Positions 45,029 through 57,500 of a stretch of DNA of 64,000 nt are shown here, one piece after another; position 1 is the stretch's first letter, and each line of letters begins with the position of its first letter. Location of the stretch: assembly GCF_002575655.3 (NCBI RefSeq), contig NC_053039.3:376131633-376195632 (forward strand). Direction: 5' to 3'. This stretch comes from Aegilops tauschii subsp. strangulata. Taxonomy: Eukaryota > Streptophyta > Magnoliopsida > Poales > Poaceae. A program made the position numbers and the translations under genes. Below the pieces are notes generated by a model that was not told the DNA's origin, searched no databases, and saw nothing but the letters and a program-made list of their open reading frames with translations.

Positions 45029-48000
45029 TGTGACGCCCCCGATTTGACCGTACACTAATCATGCATGCAAATGTGTACGACCAAGATCAGGGACTCACGG
45101 GAAGATATCACAACACAACTCTAAAACATAAATAAGTCATACAAGCATCATAATACAAGCCAGGGGCCTCGAGGGCTCGAATACAAGTGCTCGATCACAG
45201 ACGAGTCAGCGGAAGCAACAATATCTGAGTACAGACATAAGTTAAACAAGTTTGCCTTAAGAAGGCTAGCACAAAAGTAGCAACGATCGAAGAGGCAAGG
45301 CCTCCTGCCTGGGACCTCCTAACTACTCCTGGTCGTCGTCAGCAGCCTGCACGTAGTAGTAGGCACCTCCAGTGTCGTAGGTGTCGTCGTCGACGGTGGC
45401 GTCTGGCTCCTGGACTCCAACATCTGGTTGCGACAACCAGATAGATAGGAAAGGGGGAAAGAGGGAGAGAAGCAACCGTGAGTACTCATCCAAAGTACTC
45501 GCAAGCAAGGAGCTATACTACATATGCATGGGTATATGTGTAAAGGGGCATATCAGTGGGCTGAACTGCAGAATGCCTGAATAAAAAGGGGGGATAGCTA
45601 GTCCTGTCGAAGACTACGCTTCTGGCCATCTCCATCTTGCAGTAGGTAGAAGAGAGTAGATTGAAGTCCTCCAAGTAGCATCGCATAGCATAATCCTACC
45701 CGGCGATCCCCTCCTCGTCGCCCTTTTAGAGAGCGATCACCGGGTTGTATCTGGCACTTGGAAGGGTGTATTTTATTCAGTATCCAGTTCTAGTTGTCAT
45801 AAGGTCAAGGTACAACTCCGGGTCATCCTTTTACCGAGGGACACGGCTATTCGAATAGATAAACTTCCCTGCAGGGGTGCACCACATAACCCAACACGCT
45901 CGATCCCATTTGGCCGGACACACTTTTCTGGGTCATGCCCGGCCTCGTAAGATCAACACGTCGCAGCCCCACCTAGGTTCAACAGAGAGGTCAGCACGCC
46001 GGTCTAAACCTATGCGCGCAGGGGTCTGGGCCCATCGCCCTATGCACACCTGCACGTTGCGTACGCGGCCGGAAGCAGACCTAGCCCCCTTAATACAAGC
46101 GCGAGCTTACGGTCCAATGCGGCGCGCGCCACTCAGTTGCTGACGTCAAAAGAGCTTCGGCTGATACCACGACGTCGGGATACCCATAACTACTCCCACG
46201 TAGATGGTTAGTGCGTATAGACCAAATGGCCAGACTCAGATCAAATACCAAGATCTCGTTAAGCGTGTTAAGTAACCGCGAACGCCGACCAGGGCCAGGC
46301 CCACCTCTCACCTAGGCAGTCTCAACCTGCCCTGTCGCTCCGCCACAAAGATCCACTCGCGGGTACTCCTACGAGCCGACCCGACTTTAGTCATCTCATG
46401 TGTCATGTATATAGTATATAAGTATATACCCGTGATCACGCCCAGGTGATCACGGCCCGTTAGTATAGCACAGCAGACGGACAAGAATGTAGGGCCACTG
46501 ATGGAAATCTAGCATCCTATACTAAGCATGTAGGATTGCAGGTAAAGGTAACAACAGTTGTAGCAAGGATAGGCTATGCATCAGGATAGGATATCGAAAG
46601 CAGTAACATGCTACACTACTCTAATGCAAGCAGAATAGAGAAGAGTAGGCGATATCTGGTGATCAAGGGGGGGGGCTTGCCTGGTTGCTCTGGCAAGTAG
46701 GAGGGGTCGTCGACTCCGTAGTCGAACTGGGCAGCAGCAGTGTCGGTCTCGTAGTCTACCGGAGAGAAGAGGGGGGAAGAAACAGTAAATACAATGCAAA
46801 CATAAGCATGACGATGCGTGACATGAAAATGAGCGGTGCTAGGTGTGCCCTAACGCGACAGTAGGTGGCACCGGCGAAGGGGGGAACATCCGGGAAGTAT
46901 TCCCGATGTTTCGCGTTTTCGGACAGACGGACCGGAGGGGGAAAGTTGCTAGTTCGATAAGTTAGGGAGGTGTGGTGGACGATCGGACTGCGTATTCGGA
47001 TTCGTCTCGTCGTTCTGAGCAACTTTCATATAGAAAACATTTTCATCCGAGTTACGGTTTAAAAGATATGAATTTTCAAAGTTTATTTGAATTTCTGGAA
47101 TTATTTGAATTAAGCAAAAATGAATTATGACGTCAGCATGAGGCAATGCTGACGTCAGCAGGTCAACAGAGCGACTGACCAGGTCAAACTGACCAGTGGG
47201 CCCCATCTGTCATAGACAGTGGGCTAACAGAAGATTAAACTAATTAATTTTTAGTTAATTAACTACTGGGCCCACCTGTCAGTGAGTGATTAAGTTAATT
47301 AATTAGTTTTAATTATAAAAAACATTTTTTTTAATTTTGCGGCGGGGCCCGCATGTCAGTGGCTGGGCCTGCCCAGTCAGCACGTTGACTGGGTTGACCC
47401 AGTCAACGGGGCCCACGGGGCCCACTGGCAGTGGCACTGGGGTGGCCCCAGGCCAGCCACGTCGGCGGCCGGCGCCGGAGCAACTCCGACGAGCCAAACG
47501 CGGCGGCGCGGCTCGGGAGGGGCGCGGGTTTCGCGCACAGGGGGTCTGCGGGGTCGTGGCTGGGCGCGTTCGACGCGGCTCGGCGCCGCGCGTCCAACGG
47601 TGGTGGCCGGAGTGGCTGGAATGGGCGGGGGCGAGCGCTACGAGCTCGCCGGCGGCGACGTGCTTCGGGCTGGGGCGGGTGCGGCGTTAGAGCGCGCGAG
47701 CGGCCGAACTAACTAGCTAGGCAGGTGCGGGCACGATGCGGTCGAGCTAACGGGCCTACGCCCATGACCAAATGGTCACCGGAGACCCGCCGGCGGCGAG
47801 CTCCGCGGCGCGGCGTTCGGGCGCGCGTGGGGAAGAAGCTAGGGGGCGCGCGAGAGAGAAAGGACAGGGGAGGAGGGGGAAAGGCTCACCGAGCGGCACA
47901 CGGAGGCCGGTGAGAGGCTTAGGAGCAGCAGATCGGCGCCGGGGAAGAAGGGGGTCGCCGGCGTCCGAAGTTGAAGGCGAGCTCGGGGAGGTCGTTGCAG

Positions 48001-48722
48001 GGGCTCCGGTCTCCAACGGGCTGCACCAGACGAAGCAGCGGGCGACGGCGGTCCTTGGAGACACCTTGGGGCGGCGAGGTGGGTACGGTGGCCGTGTGAA
48101 CGACGGTGAACGGCGGCGACCGCGTCGGGCGTGGGGAAGGAAGGAGTGGCGCGGATCTGGGGGGGAGAGGAGAGAGGCGCAGGGGCCGAGAGGAGAGCGG
48201 GGGCGAGTGGGAGAGAGGCCCGAGGAGGCGGGGGGGAGCTGGCGTCCTTATCCTCCCCGTCGCCGGCGAGGGGGTGCGGCGGGGACTGCCCCTGTTCCGA
48301 CCCCGGTCGGGGGAACAGGGAAGGGGGCGAGCGGGAGAGGTGGGCTGGGCCGGGGGTCGGCCCAGTCGGGCCAGGGGTCTAGCGGGGGGGAAGGGCCTTC
48401 TCTTTTTTTCTTTGCCTGTTCTGTTTTCTGTTGTATTTTCTTTTTATTTATTTATTTTCTTTTCTGTTTATTTCATTTAAAAGTATTTAGGTATTTTATA
48501 AAAATGTGTTTTCTCCACCATAATTACCAGTGTATTATTTGGCACCCACCGAACATTTTTGTTTAAATCTTTGAAAACTTTTATTTTCCACTTTAATTTT
48601 AATTGAAGTTTGAATTAGGAGTTTGAAAAGAAATGTGATTCCAAATGTGATCATGCCCTGTTTAGCAACATGATTAGCTTAATCACAGAGAGTTACTGCA
48701 GCATGATCCTCAGGGTGTTACA
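45029..48722 (-). repeat. 3' LTR of the Gypsy element
   Basis: 3694 bp, plus-strand ends TGTGACGCCCCCGATTTG and CTCAGGGTGTTACA. It has a GC-rich block (47330-48400) with long frames on both strands; these frames recur in the other LTR and are unlikely to be genes. The 16 bp length difference from the other LTR is mostly homopolymer and TTTTC-repeat change (near 47325). Confidence 0.95.
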
Positions 48723-48757
48723 AATCTCCTCCACTACAAGAAATCTCGTCCCGAGAT

Positions 48758-51700
48758 TTAGGAGGTAGAAGGAAACAGTGCGGGGTATTCTTCGCGCAGA
48801 CGATCCTCTCGTTCCCAAGTGGCCTCATCTTCAGAATGTGCGACCACTGGACTTTGAGAAACTTGATCGCCTTCTGACGTGTGCGGCGTTCAGCTTGGTC
48901 GAGAATGCGGACCGGATGCTCCTTATAGGAGAGGTCTTGCTGCAATTCGAGCACTTCATGATCCACAGCTCGGATTGGATCCTTGAAGCAACGGCGGAGC
49001 TGTGACACATGGAACACATCGTGAACCGGTGAAAGGTTCGGCGGTAGCTCCAGTTGGTATGCCACTTTTCCACACCTTTCGAGAATAGTGAATAGGCCAA
49101 TATAGCGAGGAGCTAGTTTCCCTTGATCCCGAAGCGGTGAGCACCCTTCATAGGTGTGACTCGAAGATAAGCCTTTTCGCCAGGTTGATAGACCATGTCC
49201 TTATGATGACGGTCATACTGACTCTTCTGACGTGACTGAGCAGTCTTGAGATTCTCACGAATAATGCGGACTTGTTCTTCGGCATCTTGGATAATATCCG
49301 GACCGAAGAGTGGACGTTCCCCAGTTTCTGACCAGTTCAGAGGGGTTCGGCACTTTCGTCCATATAACACTTTGAAGGGGGCCATCTTCAGACTAGCTTG
49401 ATAGCTATTATTATAAGAGAACTCAGCATACGGGAGAGATTCCTCCCATTTCTTGCCGAAGGAAATAATGCAAGCTCGAAGCATGTCTTCGAGAACTTGG
49501 TTGACGCGTTCAACTTGTCCTTGCGATTGAGGATGAAACGCAGTACTGAATGACAGATGAGTTCCCATAGCTTCTTGGAAACTTGCCCAGAATCTTGAAG
49601 TGAATAAGCTGCCACGGTCTGAGCTGATAACCAATGGAATACCGTGGAGTGAAACAATCCTGGACATATAGAGCGTTGCCAACTGGCTAGCAGTGATCGT
49701 TTCTTTGACTGCCAGAAAATGTGCAACTTTGGAAAGTCGGTCAATGACGACAAGAATAGCATCATTACCTTTCTGTGATTTGGGAAATCCAGTGACGAAG
49801 TCCATTTCAACATGGTCCCATTTCCATTCAGGAATAGAGATAGGTTGCAGAGTTCCAGCAGGCCTTTGATGTTCTGCTTTGATACGACGGCAAACGTCAC
49901 ACTCAGCAACATAACGAGCAATGTCTTGCTTCATATTAGACCACCAGAATCTCTGACGGATGTCTTGGTACATCTTTGTACTACCAGGGTGGATACATAG
50001 AGGCGTATCATGAGCTTCTTTCATAACTTCCTGTGTCATATCCAGGTTTTTCTCTGCACATGGCACCACTAGGCGGCCCTTGAAGTATAGGGTGCCATCT
50101 TCAGTAATGGTGAAGAATGAGGGCTTTCCTTCTGCGAGGTAGCGCTTAATCTTGTGGGCTTCAGAGTCATACTTCTGTAGCCTTTTGATGCTATCCACGA
50201 GATCTGGTTTAGCAACTAGGGTATTGAGGGAACCCTGGGTAACAACGTGGAGGTTCACCTTGCCAAACTCCTTAGGAGGGGGAGTGAGTGCACCCGAAGG
50301 AACAATATGGAGGTTCAGCTTCCTGAATTCTTCAACAAGCGAGGGCTGAACTTTGTGAACCTGGAGGTGGTTGCAGTAAGACTTGCGGCTCAAGGCATCA
50401 GCCATTACATTAGCCTTGCCTGGCGTATAGGAAATACCCAAGTCAAAGTCTGCAACAAGCTCCATCCATCTCTGTTGACGGAGGTTCAGATCTGGCTGAG
50501 TAAACAGATACTTCAGACTTTGGTGGTCAGTGAAGATCTCACAACGATTACCGAGAAGGTAATGTCGCCACTGCTTCAGCGCATGAATGACAGCAGCAAG
50601 TTCGAGGTCGTGAACTGGTTAGTTCTCTTCGTGAGGGCGCAATTGCCGAGAGGCATAAGCAATCACTTTGCGGTCTTGCATTAGGACACAGCCTAATCCT
50701 TGACGGGAAGCGTCGCAGTAAATGACAAAGTCCTTAGTATCAGGTGGAGCTAGAACTGGAGCAGAAGTCAACTTGTCTTTGAGTGCCTGGAAACTTTCCT
50801 GACATTTGTCTGTCCATTGGAACTTGACACCCTTATGCAACAGGTTAGTCAGAGGCCTGGCGATCTTAGAGAAGTTCTCGACGAATCGACGGCAATAGCT
50901 GGCGAGACCGAGAAAACTTCTGACTTGCTTAACGTTCTTGGGAGGAGTCCAATCAAGAATAGCCTGAACTCGCTCGGGGTTGACGGCAATACCATCCTTA
51001 GAGATGACATGCCCAAGATAGGTTACTTCCGGTAGCCAGAATTCACATTTGGAGAACTTGGCATATAGTTGATGCTCTCGTAGCTTCTCCAGCACAAGTC
51101 GAAGATGTTCGGCATGTTCTTCTTTGTTCTTGGAAAATACCAGGATATCATCCAGATAAACCACGACGAACTTGTCGAGGTAATCCATGAATATATAGTT
51201 CATCAGACGAGAGAAGGTGGCTGGAGCATTGGTTAAACCGAAAGACATGACGGTGTACTGGTATGAACCATAGCGAGTCACGAAGGCGGTCTTTGGGATA
51301 TCCTCTTCGCGAACACGGATCTGATGGTAGCCCAACCTCAAGTCGAGCTTAGAGAACACTGACGAACCCGCCAGTTGATCATACAGATCATTGATCCGAG
51401 GAAGAGGGTATTTATTCTGAATGGTAGCTTGGTTTATAGGACGGTAGTCTTGAACTAACCGGTTTGTCCCATCCTTCTTCTTGACAAAGAGAGAAGGTGC
51501 TCCCCAAGGAGAGCAACTTGGGCGAATGAATCCTTTGCAAAGAGATTTGTCGATTTCCTCCTTAAGCTCAAGGAGTTCATGCGGCGGCATTTTGTAGGGT
51601 CGCTTGGCTATAGGAGTGGTGCCTGGTTTCAAGTTGATGATGAATTCGACAGCTCTAGCAGGGGGAATCCCTGGAAGTTCTTCAGGGAAGACGTCGAGGA

Positions 51701-53294
51701 ATTCACGCACGACGGGAATGTTTTCAATGCCCTCGAGTGATGCAGCGTTCAATGCATTCAATGCATAGAGCCTTGCCTCAGCATTTTGCACCAGATGAGC
51801 TTGGTAAGCAACTATTTCATCTGAAGGGTGTAGCAGATGGACGGTCTTAGTGGCGCAAACTATAGAAGCAGTATGCGCTTTCAACCAATGCATACCCAAA
51901 ATGAGGTCGATGTTAGACGACTTCAGGATAATGGGAGAGGCATAGAATTCCAGCCCTTCGATTTCCACGGGGACATCGATGCCAACCAAGGAGGTTTGAC
52001 ACTGTCCCACGGGGGTTTTGACCAATACAGAGGTGTTCATCTCCTCACATTTAACGTCGTGCTTGTATGCAAAATCTTCTGACATGAATGAATGCGATGC
52101 ACCTGTATCAAATAAAACGGATGCTGGTACTGAATTTACGAGGAGTGTACCCATCACAGTAGCAGGCTGGTCTTGAGCTTCGTTGAGATCAACGTGGTTG
52201 GCATGAGCACGACCATAAGACTTAGCATTGTTGTTGCGGGGCTGATTGTTACCACGGCCAGTTGCTGGGAGGGCAAGTTGATTCTGATTCTGATGGCAGT
52301 CCCTGGCATGGTGACCTGGTTGTCCACACTTGTAGCACAGACCATTATTGGGAGTGGGAACAGGAGCTTGGGCTGGTGGAGCTGGAAGTCTTGACTGCCT
52401 AGAGGGTGGTGGAGGCAGACGAGGTGCAGCATAGGTCTGCCTTGGGGCAGATGCATTTGGACGGTACATGCTGTTCGGGATCCATATCTTACGCTTCTGT
52501 GAAGGCGAGCCCGAAGATGAGCCCGTGTCACGGTTGCGTCTGTGAGAGCTCTGGTATTCCTGCAGACCAGTTTCGACATTGATGGCCTTGTTCACCAAGG
52601 TGGCGAAATCAGCAAAGTCATGCACTAGAAGTGCGAGCTTGATGTCAGCTTGAAGGCCATCACGGAACTTCTCCTGTCTGCGTGCATCAGTTGCAATGTC
52701 TTCTTCAGCATAGCGGGACAAGTCCAGAAACTCCCGCTGATAAGCTTCGACAGTTTTGTTGCCTTGGGTGAGGTTGCGGAACTCACGCTTCTTCCGGTCC
52801 ATGACTCCCTGAGGAATGAAGCGGGCACGGAAAGCAGCTTGGAAGTCTGGCCATGTGATGATTGTTCCAGCTGGCAGAGTACGCCTGTGGCTGTCCCACC
52901 ATTGAGCTGCGGGTCCCTTCAAGAAGAAGGAAGCAAAAGTGACATAGCTGGCAGGGGCTACATCAGCAGACTCCATCTCATAGGTGATGTCACGGAGCCA
53001 GTCATCAGCATCCAGAGGCTGAGTTGAGCTGCGGTAGAAGGTTGGGTTGAGGCGTATGAAATCTTGAAGAGTCACTTGGGCTGGCTGCTGGTTCATATTG
53101 GGGCGAGGAAACTGAGCCATCATATTTTCCATGAACTGGCGGTTCAGTTCAAACTGTTGGATCATACCAGCCATGTACTCAGGGGGTGGTGGGGCATCGC
53201 CACCACGACCACGACCACCTGGTCTAACTATCCTGCTAATATATAACAGGGGTAGTTCAGCATTGAGAAATTTGCAATGACAAGAATCATTCAT
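48758..53294 (-). pseudogene. Gypsy gag-pol polyprotein (GAG-PR-RT-RH-INT-chromodomain-like), broken
   Basis: ATG at 53294 opens 891 codons; [11 protein letters not shown] near 53173 may be nearer the true gag start, since an acceptor-like TATTAGCAG lies at about 53233. Gag shows [12 protein letters not shown] and [14 protein letters not shown]; zinc knuckle [14 protein letters not shown] (about residue 320); protease DTGASHSF (about 395); [21 protein letters not shown] and YLDDILVF (about 714); RNase [18 protein letters not shown] at 50619-50621 interrupts RNase H where relatives have Tyr. Integrase continues (HPGSTKMY, CDVCRR, MDFVTGFPKS, SSDRGSLFTSRFW, QGQVERVNQ). One-base losses near 49113 and 48838 shift the frame, the second inside the EATWE-type chromodomain remnant. 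The intended stop is TAA at 48758-48760. Confidence 0.93.
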
Positions 53295-53467
53295 GATGAA
53301 ACATGCATAATGAAAGGAGCACGATAACTACTACATAGTAGTCGGCATAACTTACAAAAGGGGTCATGCATAGAGTGCAGTACATAGAGTTCAGTACATA
53401 GACTAAAACATCATAGGCGGCACACAGGCTCGCGGCGACTGCAACTAATACTACAAGCAAGCCTACA

Positions 53468-54226
53468 TCAGTCCCAAGAGGTACTGTGGAGGTAATCGTA
53501 GCCCGACAGCTGGTAGTGAGGCAACGGATAGCCCTCCACGTCAGCAAACTGGGGGCCGCGGATACTTAGGTGTAGAGCCCGACGCTCAGGTGGCAGAAGA
53601 GGACCAAGTGCGGGAGAGTAGCCTCCCACCTCTGGCCAACCGACACCGTGGGGCATCACGGTCCTGGCTGGGTAGATCGCAGTACGTGGTACCTGTCCAG
53701 ACCGGACAAAGGGGTGCAGCAGCGTCAGAGCTCGGTAAAGGTGCTGACGGGTGGTGTACATCTCGTGGCGAAGAGCTCGGTTAGCTCGATCCAGCCCATC
53801 AGCATGCAGAACAAGGTGCTGATGGTAGAAGGGCTCTCGGGTGACCGTGGAGTAGGCGGCAGTATAGTATCCCTCCGCACCAACATCAGATGCGATAGCA
53901 ATGTGCCTAAAAGGGGAGGTGTCCAACTCCTGATACTCTCCACGAAGACGTGTCAGAGCAGCATAGGCAGCATCGTGGACAGCCATATCGATGGTCACAC
54001 CAACACCATGTGCGGTGTGCAGCACAGTAGTGGAGTCGTACTCCCGAGAGTAGAGGTGGACGATGGCACGGTACTGCTCCTGGTTAAAGTCCTGGTACTC
54101 CTCGTAGACGGTGTACTCAGGGTGCCAGCGATAACCCAGATAGGTCATCATCTCAGCTAGCACCGCAGGTGATCCCGAGGCACCAATGGCCTTCGTGTGG
54201 CGCACGACCTGCCTCGAGGGTTCCAT
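53468..54226 (-). CDS. Extra ORF upstream of gag, 252 aa, possibly dsRNA-binding-like fold
   Basis: ATG at 54226, immediately after an intron-acceptor-like CTTTGCTTTCAG, so the message is probably spliced from a donor in the leader or LTR. Open to TGA at 53468 with no damage, unlike gag-pol next to it. I do not recognise the family by name. Residues about 15-105 read as helix, three strands, helix: SPAVLAEMMTYLGY, PEYTVYEEY, QYRAIVHLYS, HTAHGVGVT, IDMAVHDAAYAALTRL. That spacing and the AAxxAL ending resemble a dsRNA-binding domain, but the usual lysines before the last helix are absent. The C-terminal half has a His/Leu/Arg-rich helical part and a Pro/Gly-rich tail. Role unknown; RNA packaging or silencing interference are guesses. 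Confidence 0.65.
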   Translation of the reverse strand: MEPSRQVVRHTKAIGASGSPAVLAEMMTYLGYRWHPEYTVYEEYQDFNQEQYRAIVHLYSREYDSTTVLHTAHGVGVTIDMAVHDAAYAALTRLRGEYQELDTSPFRHIAIASDVGAEGYYTAAYSTVTREPFYHQHLVLHADGLDRANRALRHEMYTTRQHLYRALTLLHPFVRSGQVPRTAIYPARTVMPHGVGWPEVGGYSPALGPLLPPERRALHLSIRGPQFADVEGYPLPHYQLSGYDYLHSTSWD

Positions 54227-54561
54227 CTGAAAGCAAAGACGTTTCAAAGGAGTCAAATGATAGTGCGTGAATTGTTCAAAATACTATTCTAAGAAACAAC
54301 TATGGCTTATCCAACTTTGGGGTGAATACGGTCACGGGATCCTAGTGTTAGAGTTAGTAAATTCGTTTAACCCGAGTAGAAGAGAGTTCAGAGTCCCAGA
54401 GTAAAGGTCGAGGAGTAAAAGATACTAGTACCACCCAATGGCGATGTGGGCCCGTAAGACACACAGCCATGTTAATAAAAGTTTTGTAATGTCTAGACTC
54501 GACTTCGGCCAAGGAGTGTGGAAGGGGGGATTCCTACAGGCAGTCGGCTCCGATACCAACT
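54227..54561 (-). other. Leader between primer site and extra ORF of the Gypsy element
   Basis: 335 bp from the primer-binding site to the acceptor-like sequence before ATG 54226. It has no coding frame of note; a short upstream ATG frame is visible near 54470. GT donors are plentiful, none singled out. Confidence 0.6.
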
Positions 54562-57500
54562 TGTGACGCCCCCGATTTGACCGTACACTAATCATGCACG
54601 CAAATGTGCACGACCAAGATCAGGGACTCACGGGAAGATATCACAACACAACTCTAAAACATAAATAAGTCATACAAGCATCATAATACAAGCCAGGGGC
54701 CTCGAGGGCTCGAATACAAGTGCTCGATCACAGACGAGTCAGCGGAAGCAACAATATCTGAGTACAGACATAAGTTAAACAAGTTTGCCTTAAGAAGGCT
54801 AGCACAAAAGTAGCAACGATCGAAGAGGCAAGGCCTCCTGCCTGGGACCTCCTAACTACTCCTGGTCGTCGTCAGCGGCCTGCACGTAGTAGTAGGCACC
54901 TCCAGTGTCGTAGGTGTCGTCGTCGACGGTGGCGTCTGGCTCCTGGACTCCAACATCTGGTTGCGACAACCAGATAGATAGGAAAGGGAAAAAGAGGGAG
55001 AGAAGCAACCGTGAGTACTCATCCAAAGTACTCGCAAGCAAGGAGCTATACTACATATGCATGGGTATATGTGTAAAGGGGCATATCAGTGGGCTGAACT
55101 GCAGAATGCCTGAATAAAAAGGGGGGATAGCTAGTCCTGTCGAAGACTACGCTTCTGGCCATCTCCATCTTGCAGCAGGTAGAAGAGAGTAGATTGAAGT
55201 CCTCCAAGTAGCATCGCATAGCATAATCCTACCCGGCGATCCCCTCCTCGTCGCCCTGTTAGAGAGCGATCACCGGGTTGTATCTGGCACTTGGAAGGGT
55301 GTATTTTATTCAGTATCCAGTTCTAGTTGTCATAAGGTCAAGGTACAACTCCGGGTCATCCTTTTACCGAGGGACACGGCTATTCGAATAGATAAACTTC
55401 CCTGCAGGGGTGCACCACATAACCCAACACGCTCGATCCCATTTGGCCGGACACACTTTTCTGGGTCATGCCCGGCCTCGTAAGATCAACACGTCGCAGC
55501 CCCACCTAGGCTCAACAGAGAGGTCAGCACGCCGGTCTAAACCTATGCGCGCAGGGGTCTGGGCCCATCGCCCTATGCACACCTGCACGTTGCGTACGCG
55601 GCCGGAAGCAGACCTAGCCCCCTTAATACAAGCGCGAGCTTACGGTCCAATGCGGCGCGCGCCACTCAGTTGCTGACGTCAAAAGAGCTTCGGCTGATAC
55701 CACGACGTCGGGATACCCATAACTACTCCCACGTAGATGGTTAGTGCGTATAGACCAAATGGCCAGACTCAGATCAAATACCAAGATCTCGTTAAGCGTG
55801 TTAAGTAACCGCGAACGCCGACCAGGGCCAGGCCCACCTCTCACCTAGGCAGTCTCAACCTGCCCTGTCGCTCCGCCACAAAGATCTACTCGCGGGTACT
55901 CCTACGAGCCGACCCGACTTTAGTCATCTCATGTGTCATGTATATAGTATATAAGTATATACCCGTGATCACGCCCAGGTGATCACGGCCCGTTAGTATA
56001 GCACAGCAGACGGACAAGAATGTAGGGCCACTGATGGAAATCTAGCATCCTATACTAAGCATGTAGGATTGCAGGTAAAGGTAACAACAGTAGTAGCAAG
56101 GATAGGCTATGCATCAGGATAGGATATCGAAAGCAGTAACATGCTACACTACTCTAATGCAAGCAGAATAGAGAAGAGTAGGCGATATCTGGTGATCAAG
56201 GGGGGGGGGGCTTGCCTGGTTGCTCTGGCAAGTAGGAGGGGTCGTCGACTCCGTAGTCGAACTGGGCAGCAGCAGTGTCGGTCTCGTAGTCTACCGGAGA
56301 GAAGAGGGGGGAAGAAACAGTAAATACAATGCAAACATAAGCATGACGATGCGTGACATGAAAATGAGCGGTGCTAGGTGTGCCCTAACGCGACAGTAGG
56401 TGGTACCGGCGAAGGGGGGGAACATCCGGGAAGTATTCCCGATGTTTCGCGTTTTCGGACAGACGGACCGGAGGGGGAAAGTTGCTAGTTCGATAGGTTA
56501 GGGAGGTGTGGTGGACGATCGGACTGCGTATTCGGATTCGTCTCGTCGTTCTGAGCAACTTTCATATAGAAAACATTTTCATCCGAGTTACGGTTTAAAA
56601 GATATGAATTTTCAAAGTTTATTTGAATTTCTGGAATTATTTGAATTAAGCAAAAATGAATTATGACGTCAGCATGAGGCAATGCTGACGTCAGCAGGTC
56701 AACAGAGCGACTGACCAGGTCAAACTGACCAGTGGGCCCCATCTGTCATAGACAGTGGGCTAACAGAAGATTAAACTAATTAATTTTTAGTTAATTAACT
56801 ACTGGGCCCACCTGTCAGTGAGTGATTAAGTTAATTAATTAGTTTTAATTATAAAAACATTTTTCTTTTCTTTTCTTTTTTTTTTAATTTTGCGGCGGGG
56901 CCCGCATGTCAGTGGCTGGGCCTGCCCAGTCAGCACGTTGACTGGGTTGACCCAGTCAACGGGGCCCACGGGGCCCACTGGCAGTGGCACTGGGGTGGCC
57001 CCAGGCCAGCCACGTCGGCGGCCGGCGCCGGAGCAACTCCGACGAGCCAAACGCGGCGGCGCGGCTCGGGAGGGGCGCGGGTTTCGCGCACAGGGGGTCT
57101 GCGGGGTCGTGGCTGGGCGCGTTCGACGCGGCTCGGCGCCGCGCGTCCAACGGTGGTTGCCGGAGTGGCTGGAACGGGCGGGGGCGAGCGCTACGAGCTC
57201 GCCGGCGGCGAGGTGCTTCGGGCTGGGGCGGGTGCGGCGTTAGAGCGCGCGAGCGGCCGAACTAACTAGCTAGGCGGGTGCGGCACGATGCGGTCGAGCT
57301 ATCGGGCCTACGCCCATGACCAAATGGTCACCGGAGACCCGCCAGCGGCGAGCTCCGCGGCGCGGCGTTCGGGCGCGCGTGGGGAAGAAGCTAGGGGGCG
57401 CGCGAGAGAGAAAGGACAGGGGAGGAGGGGGGAGAGGCTCACCGCGCGGCACACGGAGGCCGGTGAGAGGCTTAGGAGCAGCTGATCGGCGCCGGGGAAG

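Noticed and set aside
47337..48566. Several 80-264 codon frames in the GC-rich LTR block, repeated at 56890-58128
   Set aside because: Open on both strands through GC bias, no domain, and duplicated only because they are in both LTRs.
48728..48745. CCACTACAAGAAATCTCG looks like a CACTA terminus
   Set aside because: It is the complement of the Gypsy polypurine-tract region next to the 3' LTR; no inverse end or subterminal repeats are near.
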